A stretch of DNA of 38,559 nt, from positions 1 through 38,559 of the forward strand of contig URFQ01000014.1 of the NCBI GenBank assembly GCA_900547195.1, read 5' to 3'. The notes below the pieces were generated by a model. That model did not search any database. It worked only from the letters and a program-made list of their open reading frames with translations, and was not told where the DNA came from. The translations under genes and the position numbers were made by a program. The stretch comes from an uncultured Butyricicoccus sp. (GTDB lineage: Bacteria > Bacillota > Clostridia > Oscillospirales > Butyricicoccaceae). This document shows, piece by piece, positions 1 to 7,705 of this stretch (the first letter of the stretch is position 1; each line of letters opens with the position of its first letter).

Positions 1-132
1 CTCTGGGCGAAGGAGTTTTGAAAGGCGCATAAATGAGCCATTTCAAAACTCTTGCCGTCAAAAAAATCAGGCACATGTCCTGACTTTTTTGAAAATTTCA
101 TGCGCGCTGCGGCGCGAAAAACTTTTTCGACA
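1..132 (+). repeat. Dispersed hairpin-rich intergenic repeat, copy 1 (left end outside window)
   Basis: This stretch matches 29144-29276 in the same orientation with about 15 differences, mostly transitions, and one 1-base gap. It carries the same three hairpins: a GTTTTGAAA/TTTCAAAAC stem (15-23 with 41-49), a long stem around CACATGT (about 58-92) and a CGCGC/GCGCG stem near 103-116. It ends with ACTTTTTCGACA (121-132), the inverted form of the TGTCGAAAAACT that opens copy 2. The window edge cuts off its left part. No reading frame is conserved between the copies, so it is non-coding; a MITE-like or REP-like nature is inferred. Confidence 0.8.
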
Positions 133-136
133 CGCT

Positions 137-168
137 CAAACGGGTGATGCGGTTGCATCACCCGTTTG
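137..168 (-). terminator. Hairpin downstream of the SLH peptidase gene
   Basis: A perfect 14-bp stem (137-150 with 155-168) with a GGTT loop, starting CAAACGGGTGATGC. It lies 60 bases past the stop of the minus-strand peptidase gene and directly beside the end of the dispersed repeat. A second, weaker hairpin (GCCTCCCGG with CCGGGAAGGC, 191-214) sits between it and the gene. Neither has a clean U-tract on the minus strand, so termination there is likely but not certain. Confidence 0.55.
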
Positions 169-227
169 CATTTACAAAAACTTCCTTTTTGCCTCCCGGC
201 CAAACCGGGAAGGCCCTTTTCATTCTC

Positions 228-3200
228 TTATTTCTTCGCAAGGTCTGCAAACTTCATCAGGACGGTTGCCGCCTCCGCGCGGGTCGCCGTGCCCTTCGGG
301 TCAAGGGTGCTGTTCCCCTTGCCGCTCATCAGGCTCTTGCCGACCGCCCAGTTGAGCGCCGGGATGGCATAGGCAGAAATCTGCGCCTCATCTGCAAAAC
401 CGGCCAGGTTTTCTTCCAGCGTAACCGCCTGCATGCCCTGAAGCTGCGCATAGCGGTACAGGATGGAAGCCATCTGCTCGCGCGTGATGGTGTCGTCCGG
501 GCCAAACTTGCTGTCGCTGTAGCCGGAAACCACCTTTTCGGACGCTGCCCAGCGAACCGCCTCCGCGTAATACGACTCGCTGTTCACGTCGTCATAGGAC
601 ATCTGATAATTGACCACCGGGCTGCCGGCCTGACGCCACAGGATGGTGACAATCATGCCGCGGGTGGTGGACAGGTTCGGAGAGAACTTGTCGGCCGCGG
701 TGCCGGACATCACGCCCTTCTCGCTCGCGTACTTGACCGCGTCATAGTACCAGTCGCCGCTCTTCACATCCGTGAACGGGTTCGTCCATGCGTCGTTCGA
801 GCCGCCGGTGGTTCCGGTGCTGCCGCCGTTATTCCCCGTATTGCCGCCGCTGGAGCCGCCCGAGCCGCCGCCGCTGTGTCCGCCGCTGCTCTTGCGCGCG
901 AAATTCGCGGTAATCGTGGTGTTTTCTGTGATGACAAACGTCCTGGTTGCCTCGCCGGACACCTTTTCCCCGTTGACCGTCCAGCCGTCAAACCGGTAGC
1001 CGCTGTCCGGGGTTGCGGTCAGGATCACGCGGGTGTTGGCCGCAACCACGCAACCGCTTTCATAGTCCGCAGTGACCGCGCCGTTTTCCCCGGCGGAATA
1101 CGTCAGGCTGTACGAATCATTGACCGGGATTTCAGCATAGGAAGCTGCATTGTCGATCGTGATTGCGTAATTCTGCGCATAGCTTGCCTTGCCCGGCTCG
1201 TAGGTGTAGATGACAAGCGCCAGCTTATGGCCCGCCTTGACCGTGTAACGGTTCGGCTGGAGATACAGGGTATAGTCGTTGTATACGCCGTCCTCCAGCT
1301 CGATTATGTCCGCTGCGGAAGCGGAATCGTAGCCAGCGGCCGGGTTGGCCAGATCCATCCAGCCGCGCGCGATGATCTTATACTTTGCGGGAGTGGTCTT
1401 GAACCTAATGACGTCGTAATTCTGGACGCCGCCGCCAACCCAGGAGCTTTCGCCGGTCTTCACCTCGGTCACGCTGGTGCCAAAGGTGTCGAACGGCTCG
1501 TCCGCGATGTCGACCAGCATGGCGCTCATCATCAGCGCGTCGCGGCTGGCGCGCTCACTGAACAGCATCGGGACATCGGCCATCTCCCCGGTCCGGTTCG
1601 CCGGGTTCATAATTTCTTCATGATCGCTGCTGCGCGGCGCTTCTGCTGCCGGCGCCTCGTCTACCGGTTCCTCTGCGGAAGCGGTGTAATACTGGGTCGG
1701 CGCCGCCTTGATATGTACCGCCGCCGCGCCCTGAATGGTGGTGTCGGCAGCCACGTCCATAGTGTACATGGCGCTCGCGCCCGTGGAACCTGCGGTAAAC
1801 TTGTCCTTCCAGTTGCGGCTGGTCACGCCAATGGAAGCGACGTCGCTGTGGATGGTCGTGGCGTCCTGCTCCGCAGCGCAGGCCAGCGTCAGCTCGCCGC
1901 TGCTTTCCCACTGGTCGAGGGTCGTCCAGCTGCCGTCCACATTGCTCTGCACGGTGACGGCCGCCATATCCTCCGCGCCGTTGTCCTGCCCGTACAGGTA
2001 ATGGCTGAACCACTTGTTCAGGATGCCGTTATAGGATGCGCCGCCAATGGGCAGCGAGGTCTTGTGGGAATCGTAATCAGGGGTGATATGCGCGCCCTGA
2101 TGCAGCAGAAGTTTCACATTCTGGCCCGCATCCTGGAACGCATGGTACATCAGCTCGAACTGCTTGGTGCGCACATTGTCGTCGTTCAGGCCGTGCACAA
2201 TCAGCGCCGGGCAGCTGAAATTATTGTACCCGTCAATCTTGCCGTCCGCGGTGGTGTAGTCGCGGTTTGCCCAGTGGCCGCCGTAGTCGCCGTTGAGGGC
2301 AAGCTGATCGTCGCGGATCTGCCCGAGGTAGTTGCCGTAATCCTCGGCAATCGCCGCATAATCGGCGTCGTCAATGTAGCGGCCTGCGCAATAGAACGCC
2401 AGATCGTCGGAATATGCGGGGTTTCTGCCGGTGGAGATGCCCTGCGAGTTGGTGTACTCATACCAGCTTGCAATGCCCGCAACCGGGACGATAGTCTCCA
2501 GGCCCTTCACGCCCGTGGCTGCCACGCTGAAGTCGGTGGTGCCGCCGTAAGACCGGCCGGTCATGCCGACCTTGCCGTTCGACCAATCGGCTTTGATGGC
2601 GATATTGTTTTCCTTATCGGTGTATGCGACGCGGTCGCCGGTCAGCCATTCCACCACGCACTTGAACGCATCGGTTTCCAGATCGGTGCCGCAGGTCTCA
2701 AAGCCTTCGGAGCCGCGGGTGCCGAGGCCGCCGACTTCCACGACTGCATAACCGCGCACGAGGAAGTAATCGTACCAGTCCAGGTCCTCATAGTCATAGA
2801 ACTCACCGAAAGCCGCGCTCTCATAGGGGCTGAGGAAATACCAGTCGCTGGCCTTGGCCTGTGCGGCGGCTTCCATGGTGGTCGCGGCGCCGGCCTGCCC
2901 GCGCGCAGCGGGCTGGCTGTACATCTGCCCGATATCGTAGCCGTCCTCCCCATAAGGAATGGAGACGCCTTCGGTGCAGCCGGTGATGTAGGGGCGCGCT
3001 TCATAGATCGTCGCGGCCTTATAATCGCCCTCGGCGGCCGCGCGGGGCAGCTGGACGAGCGCCTTCACCAGATCGAGTTTGCCGTCGCCGTCGGTATCGT
3101 AGTTGGTCTCGACATAAACCGGGTAGCGGATAATATTGCTGTCTTCGTTGCTGTATTCATCGTCGGAAGCCACCCCGCTGGTGTATTCAAAAATCGGCTG

Positions 3201-3611
3201 CGCTTCCCCGTTGACAAACAGCGGCTGCTTCTTATCGGCGTTTATCGCCTGGTACAGCGGCTGCGCATTCTCCCACATCTGCGCGAGCATCGCCTCGGTG
3301 CAGGGGGCTTCGGGGTCGAACGTGCCGTCCACAATGCCGGCGCTCTTTGCCATGGCGTTGTAGTCGTCCGGATAGCTGCCGAGCTGGGAGGTCTTCATGC
3401 CCGCACGGCGCAGGGTAAATGCGGCGGCTTCCTGCTGGGTGAGCGCGCCGGAGCCGTCCGCTCCCGGGATTTCAATGGTGTCGTCGATTTTGGCCAGATC
3501 GCTGACCAGCAGCACCGGGTTGCCGCTGTCCAGGTTGGCCGCGCCCGCCGGGCAGGCAAACGACAGAACCATCGAAAGGGCCAGGAGCAAGCCTGTCGCT
3601 TTCTTTTTCAT
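228..3611 (-). CDS. Secreted S15/CocE-family peptidase or acyl hydrolase with three SLH domains
   Basis: An 1127-residue exported protein. An N-terminal Lys-rich signal peptide ends near residue 24 (PAGAA). The core is an alpha/beta hydrolase of the Xaa-Pro dipeptidyl-peptidase/CocE type: the nucleophile lies in GRSYGG (Ser354), followed by HGLNDD (Asp477/478) and AHI (His508). A C-terminal jelly-roll region typical of the family follows. Around residues 835-905 there is a small beta repeat of the kind found in surface proteins (DGWTVNG, TANF), then a Gly/Ser/Asn linker, and three SLH domains from about 943 to the end (GDWYYDAV, ITREQMASIL, ATRAEAATVL). SLH domains normally bind wall polysaccharide, so the enzyme is probably displayed on the cell surface and attacks peptides or esters there. 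It is monocistronic behind its own promoter. The exact substrate cannot be read from sequence. Confidence 0.88.
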   Translation of the reverse strand: MKKKATGLLLALSMVLSFACPAGAANLDSGNPVLLVSDLAKIDDTIEIPGADGSGALTQQEAAAFTLRRAGMKTSQLGSYPDDYNAMAKSAGIVDGTFDPEAPCTEAMLAQMWENAQPLYQAINADKKQPLFVNGEAQPIFEYTSGVASDDEYSNEDSNIIRYPVYVETNYDTDGDGKLDLVKALVQLPRAAAEGDYKAATIYEARPYITGCTEGVSIPYGEDGYDIGQMYSQPAARGQAGAATTMEAAAQAKASDWYFLSPYESAAFGEFYDYEDLDWYDYFLVRGYAVVEVGGLGTRGSEGFETCGTDLETDAFKCVVEWLTGDRVAYTDKENNIAIKADWSNGKVGMTGRSYGGTTDFSVAATGVKGLETIVPVAGIASWYEYTNSQGISTGRNPAYSDDLAFYCAGRYIDDADYAAIAEDYGNYLGQIRDDQLALNGDYGGHWANRDYTTADGKIDGYNNFSCPALIVHGLNDDNVRTKQFELMYHAFQDAGQNVKLLLHQGAHITPDYDSHKTSLPIGGASYNGILNKWFSHYLYGQDNGAEDMAAVTVQSNVDGSWTTLDQWESSGELTLACAAEQDATTIHSDVASIGVTSRNWKDKFTAGSTGASAMYTMDVAADTTIQGAAAVHIKAAPTQYYTASAEEPVDEAPAAEAPRSSDHEEIMNPANRTGEMADVPMLFSERASRDALMMSAMLVDIADEPFDTFGTSVTEVKTGESSWVGGGVQNYDVIRFKTTPAKYKIIARGWMDLANPAAGYDSASAADIIELEDGVYNDYTLYLQPNRYTVKAGHKLALVIYTYEPGKASYAQNYAITIDNAASYAEIPVNDSYSLTYSAGENGAVTADYESGCVVAANTRVILTATPDSGYRFDGWTVNGEKVSGEATRTFVITENTTITANFARKSSGGHSGGGSGGSSGGNTGNNGGSTGTTGGSNDAWTNPFTDVKSGDWYYDAVKYASEKGVMSGTAADKFSPNLSTTRGMIVTILWRQAGSPVVNYQMSYDDVNSESYYAEAVRWAASEKVVSGYSDSKFGPDDTITREQMASILYRYAQLQGMQAVTLEENLAGFADEAQISAYAIPALNWAVGKSLMSGKGNSTLDPKGTATRAEAATVLMKFADLAKK

Positions 3612-3709
3612 GATACATGCCTTCTTTCATGGTTGTCAGATTTTTTATAAATTGGAATCGGGTCGTAATTTCCCCCAACCCGCTCCAAAATCATAAAATC
3701 CACCCTTCA

Positions 3710-3738
3710 AATATAGACTTTTCCCGGCATTTTGTCAA
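3710..3738 (-). promoter_or_regulatory. Sigma-A-type promoter of the SLH peptidase gene
   Basis: On the minus strand TTGACA (3733-3738) and TATATT (3710-3715) are separated by 17 bases, a near-consensus vegetative promoter about 100 bases ahead of the start codon. Confidence 0.75.
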
Positions 3739-3758
3739 GAATTTATATGCACAAGATT

Positions 3759-4268
3759 TCATATTGATACGTGCAGGGCGTCCGCGTTCCGCTGCACATA
3801 GTCCGCCAGGAAGCGGTGCGCGAGGCTGCCCTGCCGAACCTCCCGGCAAGCCTCTCCGGGCGCAAACCACGCGGCTTTGTCCACTTCGGCCGTCACGCCG
3901 TCGAGACTGTCGTCTGAGACCGTGCAGGCAAAGCTCAGCATCAGCGTATTGGTGTTTTCAAAGTATTCGCTGCGGTTGTACTGCATATCCACCACGTCCA
4001 GCCCGATTTCTTCTTTGATCTCCCGCCGCACGGCGTTCTCGGCGTCCTCGCCCTTGTTGACATAACCGGCCACCAGGATATAGGACGGCCTGCCGTACTG
4101 CTGGATGAGCAGGATACGGTCGCGCGCCGCATTCATGACAATCATGATCACCGCCGTATTGAACACCGGGAACCGGAACGCCTCACAAGTGGGGCAGTAC
4201 GGCACCATGCCTTCGTTTTCCAAAAACCGTTCTTCCAGCTTTGTGCCGCATTCCATGCAAAATTTCAT
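3759..4268 (-). CDS. Nudix hydrolase with N-terminal zinc ribbon
   Basis: A 169-residue protein. Two CxxC pairs (C4/C7 and C25/C28) form a zinc ribbon of the kind seen in NudC-like and related Nudix proteins. The Nudix box G-x5-E-x7-REUxEExGU is complete, from Gly68 and Glu74 through REIKEEIGL at 82-90. The likely role is hydrolysis of a nucleoside diphosphate derivative with Mg2+ in the cytoplasm; the substrate is unknown. The frame stays open far upstream, but ATG at 4268 is chosen because GGAGAGG precedes it and homology-like sequence starts there. A strong terminator separates it from the upstream oxidoreductase operon, so it is probably expressed on its own or by read-through. Confidence 0.88.
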   Translation of the reverse strand: MKFCMECGTKLEERFLENEGMVPYCPTCEAFRFPVFNTAVIMIVMNAARDRILLIQQYGRPSYILVAGYVNKGEDAENAVRREIKEEIGLDVVDMQYNRSEYFENTNTLMLSFACTVSDDSLDGVTAEVDKAAWFAPGEACREVRQGSLAHRFLADYVQRNADALHVSI

Positions 4269-4354
4269 ATACTTTCGCCTCTCCGTTTTCAGAATGTTTA
4301 CAGTATACCCCAATCCGGCCTTTGGGGCAAGCATTGTGCCGTCAAAGCGCCAAA

Positions 4355-4399
4355 AAGAAAGCTCGCGCCGCCGGTTATGCCGGCGGCGCGAGCTTTCTT
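4355..4399 (-). terminator. Strong intrinsic terminator of the AraC-Gfo-Gfo group
   Basis: A perfect 20-bp GC-rich stem (4355-4374 with 4380-4399) with a 5-base loop. On the minus strand it runs into CTTTCTTTTTGG. The stem begins inside the stop codon of the upstream gene (4399-4401). Confidence 0.9.
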
Positions 4400-5394
4400 C
4401 AGCGGATTTGCAGCAGCGTCCCCGCGTCTGCGGCGTCGCGTGCGAGAAGCGCCAGCCGGGAATCCTCGAAGGATTCCGCGGCGTCGAGCAGGCCGAGGCC
4501 CCCGCCCTCAAGCGTGTGGATAAAATCTTCAAAAATACCGGGTACCTCCAACAGCGGTTCGGGCGCAAGGCCGTCATGCGTCCGGTTGGTGAGCCACACC
4601 TTGTCGTCCCGCACCTCGAGCACCCCTGCGGTGCCGACCACGCGCACGCGGTCGTCGCCATGGGTGGGCGCGTGCGCCGGGCGCAGGTAATCGGCGCTGA
4701 CCTGTGCGGACACGCCGCCCCGCAGGGCCAGCATGAGCTGCGCCGTGGCCTCCAAATCGCCGTAACCGCCATTGCCCACCGCCGAATGGCGGGCAAACAC
4801 CGCTTCCACCGGCAAAGGGCACAGGAAACGGACAAAATCGATGCCATGGATGGCAACCCACGGGATCAGGCCGCCCTGCCGGGCGCGGTCGCGGAAAAAG
4901 GCCGCGCGCGTGCCCAAACGGTAGGATTTCTGGGCGGAAAGCAAACGGATTTCGCCCACCGCGCCCGCCTCGATTAGCCGGCGGGCGGTATAAAACCACG
5001 GGTCGTACCGGGCGGTCTGCATGGCCCAGAGCAGGCCGGGCGCAGCCCCGGCCGCGGCGCGCACGCGCTCCAGCCCGTGCAGCGACAGGGCCAGCGGCTT
5101 GTCACAGTAGACGTGCAGCCCCTGTCCGAGCGCCCAGACGGTCATCTCTTCATGGTCGCCAAACTGCCCGTCCACCACCAGCACGTCCGGGCGTGCGGCC
5201 CCTACCATGATCCTGTAATCGGGGTATTCCGCCGGATGCAGTCCAAGTTTTTCAAAATCCTCCAGCACCTCGGACATGGGCTCGCCCTCCCATGTCCGGC
5301 ACCACCCCGCGATTTCCACCTGCGGCAGGCGCGGCAGCGCGCGCGTCACGGTCGCGGCATGCCCGGAATTGCCCGCAATACACACACGGATCAT
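4399..5394 (-). CDS. Gfo/Idh/MocA-family oxidoreductase (second of pair)
   Basis: A 331-residue cytoplasmic protein. The N-terminal Rossmann region starts MIRVCIAGNSGHA, a less usual version of the GxGxxG nucleotide loop. The family EKP motif appears as CDKPLAL, with the Lys conserved. The C-terminal alpha/beta domain carries WVAIHGIDFVRF, where the family places a substrate or catalytic His. These enzymes use NAD(P) to oxidise or reduce sugars, inositols and related polyols. The gene starts inside the stop of the upstream paralogue (ATGA overlap, 5391-5394), so the two are translationally coupled. Its partner has a classic nucleotide loop, so this one may have a different substrate or act as a paired subunit. 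The substrate is unknown. Confidence 0.88.
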   Translation of the reverse strand: MIRVCIAGNSGHAATVTRALPRLPQVEIAGWCRTWEGEPMSEVLEDFEKLGLHPAEYPDYRIMVGAARPDVLVVDGQFGDHEEMTVWALGQGLHVYCDKPLALSLHGLERVRAAAGAAPGLLWAMQTARYDPWFYTARRLIEAGAVGEIRLLSAQKSYRLGTRAAFFRDRARQGGLIPWVAIHGIDFVRFLCPLPVEAVFARHSAVGNGGYGDLEATAQLMLALRGGVSAQVSADYLRPAHAPTHGDDRVRVVGTAGVLEVRDDKVWLTNRTHDGLAPEPLLEVPGIFEDFIHTLEGGGLGLLDAAESFEDSRLALLARDAADAGTLLQIR

Positions 5395-6623
5395 ACGGAA
5401 AACCCTCCTTTTTCAAAACGCGCGCCCGAAAAGGCGCGATAACCCGCCAGCCGGATCGAATCGGGCGCACACGCCCAGTCCAGGCCGCACTCGCCCGGCA
5501 GCAGCCCCTGCTCAAAGCAGCGCCATGCCTCGTCCGAGAATCCGGCGCGGAACAGGCCGGGCTCGGGCTCGGAAACCCGGGTCATGCCCGTCAGGGCGTG
5601 CACATGCGCCTGGTCAAACAGGGCGTTGGACACCGTCAGCTGCGGGCGGACGGTGTCGGCCGTGCACGGGATGCGCACGGTGCGGTCGATCGCCGCGGCC
5701 AGCATGGTGCGCAGCTTTTGCGCGACATGGTATTCCCCGAGGGCGGCGCCGTAATTCTTGACCGTGCCGTCGGCAAAGGAGGCGATGATTTCCGCCGAAT
5801 CGTCGTTGCCCGACGCGGTGACGACCGCGTTTTCAAACTCATAGCGCAGCACCGGATCGATGTTTTTGTCGCCCGAATGGGTCACAGCCAGATACAGCGC
5901 GCAGCCGTTTGCAAAGCGGCCCTTCAGGAACGCGGTGTCGAAGGTTTCGATGCCCTTTCCGTTATACAGCTCAGCCGACAGCGAAACCGGCATGGCTGCC
6001 GTGTCCATGGCGTCGCCCAGCACAAAACAGGCATTGTGCAAATAATGCGCGGTCGCGTTGGTCACAATGGAATCCAGCACCCAATGCCCCCCGGCGTCCC
6101 GCAGGCGCCCGCGCCATGGGCTATTATAATAGCGGTCATACCGCTGCCATGAGACATAGCAGCCCAGGCTCTTGGGCGCGCCGAGCAGCCCGGCGCGGAT
6201 GTCGCGCTTGAGATCCAGGATGGGTTTGCAAAACGACATCTGAAAGCCCACGCCCAGCCGCCGCCCGGTCTCCTGCTGGACGGCACGGATGGCCTCCATG
6301 TCCTGTAGGAGCGGCGCGACCGGCTTTTCGCACAGCACGTCCGCGCCGTGCCGCATGGCTGCGATGCACTGCTCACGGTGCAGGTGGATCGGGCTGGCGA
6401 CCAGCACCAGATCCGCAAAGCCTTCTGCGTAAAATTCCTCCGGCGTGCGGTAAAACGGCACGCCTGCCGCGCGCAGCGCCTCATAGCGCGGCACGCGCTC
6501 ATAAAATGGATCGATCGCCGCAACCAGCCGGTAGCTCGCCGGGTCGACAAAGCGCTCCAGCAGGCCGAGGCAGTAATCGCCGTACCCGCCCGCGCCGATT
6601 ATTGCAAGTCTTGTCTGTCTCAT
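5391..6623 (-). CDS. Gfo/Idh/MocA-family oxidoreductase (first of pair)
   Basis: A 410-residue cytoplasmic dehydrogenase. The Rossmann motif is AIIGAGGYGDY near the start, followed by the catalytic-lysine motif CEKPVAP. The region GHWVLDSIVTNATAHYL in the C-terminal domain is typical of the family's substrate pocket. The protein is longer than the usual 330-380 residues because of a C-terminal extension. AAGGAT precedes the ATG. It lies downstream of an AraC regulator on the same strand and overlaps the next oxidoreductase by 4 bases. The pair probably interconverts keto and hydroxy forms of a sugar, cyclitol or glycoside. Its position next to the divergent redox cassette suggests a shared pathway, which is inference. 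Confidence 0.9.
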   Translation of the reverse strand: MRQTRLAIIGAGGYGDYCLGLLERFVDPASYRLVAAIDPFYERVPRYEALRAAGVPFYRTPEEFYAEGFADLVLVASPIHLHREQCIAAMRHGADVLCEKPVAPLLQDMEAIRAVQQETGRRLGVGFQMSFCKPILDLKRDIRAGLLGAPKSLGCYVSWQRYDRYYNSPWRGRLRDAGGHWVLDSIVTNATAHYLHNACFVLGDAMDTAAMPVSLSAELYNGKGIETFDTAFLKGRFANGCALYLAVTHSGDKNIDPVLRYEFENAVVTASGNDDSAEIIASFADGTVKNYGAALGEYHVAQKLRTMLAAAIDRTVRIPCTADTVRPQLTVSNALFDQAHVHALTGMTRVSEPEPGLFRAGFSDEAWRCFEQGLLPGECGLDWACAPDSIRLAGYRAFSGARFEKGGFSV

Positions 6624-6674
6624 GGGATTCCTATCCTTTTCCGAACGGCGCCAAAGCCGCTGTAATTTGTCTAC

Positions 6675-6680
6675 ATTATA
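6675..6680 (-). promoter_or_regulatory. Candidate -10 box before the oxidoreductase pair
   Basis: The minus strand has a perfect TATAAT 52 bases ahead of the first oxidoreductase, with no recognisable -35 element at 17 bases. A strong -10 with a missing -35 is common at activator-dependent promoters, so AraC control is plausible. Confidence 0.45.
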
Positions 6681-6726
6681 CCGTATCGGCCGCGCGGCGA
6701 GTCATAGGCAGTTGCGGGAAAATCCG

Positions 6727-7545
6727 TCAAACTTGCGTTTGCCGGTGCAGTTGGCGATAGCGCAGCGGCGTGCGCCCCGCGTCGCGCTTGAAGGTGCGGA
6801 TAAAGTTGTTGACGTCCGCGAAGCCCGCGCGGTAGGCGACCTCGGCCACCGGCAGGCTGCTCTCGGCAAGCAGCTCCTTGGCATAGGCGATGCGGTGCAG
6901 CACGACATACTGCTTGGGGCTGTAGCCGGTCGCATCCTTAAAGCGATGGGTCAGGTAGCACGGCGTCATAAACACCCGCGCGGCCAGGTCGCCAATAGAC
7001 AGCGGTTCGGCGAAATGGTTTTCAATATAAGCCTGTACCGCCAGCACGGCGGCAGGCGCCTGCCGCACCGCCGGCAGAGCCGCGGGGGTACGCTGCAAAT
7101 AGATGAGCAGTTCGGTGATGAGGCTGAGGTTCAGCTGCTCGGAATAGGCGCCGGGCGATGCGTTTTCCTCGCACAGCGCATCAAATACCATGCACGCCCG
7201 GTCAAACCGGGCGGACAAATCGAACAGATGGGAGAAGCCCTTCGGACGGTTGCGCAGCGGGAACAGCAGGCGGCGGTCGCCGATCAGGCGCTCCAGCCGG
7301 GTGGGGTCAAGAATCACATAATTGCGCTCGTACTCCTCGGTGCGCACCTCCAAAGAATGCTCCTCGAACCGGCCGATGACCAGCAGGGAACCCTGCCCGG
7401 CGCTGTACACACAGTCGTCGATGCGGATGGAAATCGAGCCGCGGCGCACAAAAAGCAACTCGCAGGCGTTGTGAAAATGGATGCGTATGGTGCAGTCGCT
7501 GTGTTTATAGCAGCTTTCAAGAACCAGCGGCGTCTGTGCTTCCAC
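6727..7545 (-). CDS. AraC-family transcriptional regulator
   Basis: A 272-residue regulator if translation starts at GTG 7545, which has GGGGAGGGG (7552-7560) six bases upstream. A TTG at 7593 would add 16 residues but has no ribosome binding site. The N-terminal half is cupin-like, with IRIHFHNACELLFV. The C-terminal half has the two AraC helix-turn-helix units (SIGDLAARVF, then VAEVAYRAGFADVNNFIRTF). It is encoded upstream of the two Gfo/Idh/MocA genes and divergently from the OYE-SDR-flavoprotein operon, so it may control both sides. The effector is unknown. Confidence 0.88.
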   Translation of the reverse strand: MEAQTPLVLESCYKHSDCTIRIHFHNACELLFVRRGSISIRIDDCVYSAGQGSLLVIGRFEEHSLEVRTEEYERNYVILDPTRLERLIGDRRLLFPLRNRPKGFSHLFDLSARFDRACMVFDALCEENASPGAYSEQLNLSLITELLIYLQRTPAALPAVRQAPAAVLAVQAYIENHFAEPLSIGDLAARVFMTPCYLTHRFKDATGYSPKQYVVLHRIAYAKELLAESSLPVAEVAYRAGFADVNNFIRTFKRDAGRTPLRYRQLHRQTQV

Positions 7546-7705
7546 AAGAAACCCCTCCCCGGAAGAAAACAAAAATGACGTATGATAAAGCAAACAGGTA
7601 TGATTATTGCATGCGGCAATATTATATCATGAAACCGGCGAAAACCAACAAAAATTTCGGAAAGCCGCGGCGCGCATTTGCGCGGCTGCAAAGGAGGCCA
7701 ATCTT

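Noticed and set aside
144..3650. Long open frame on the plus strand (over 1100 codons)
   Set aside because: It is antisense to the SLH peptidase, has no ribosome site or recognisable domains, and arises from GC-rich codon bias of the real gene.
4269..4856. N-terminal extension of the Nudix protein by nearly 200 residues
   Set aside because: The extension is antisense-like noise overlapping the oxidoreductase gene and its terminator on the same strand; the zinc ribbon starts at ATG 4268.
7606..7620. ATTGC-N5-GCAAT dyad ahead of the OYE gene as an AraC operator
   Set aside because: Five-base arms are too short to separate from chance, and no second half-site was found.
7607..7705. Upstream ATG start for the OYE gene, adding 33 residues
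   Set aside because: There is no ribosome site there, while AAGGAGG is placed correctly for TTG 7706, and the added residues do not look like family sequence.
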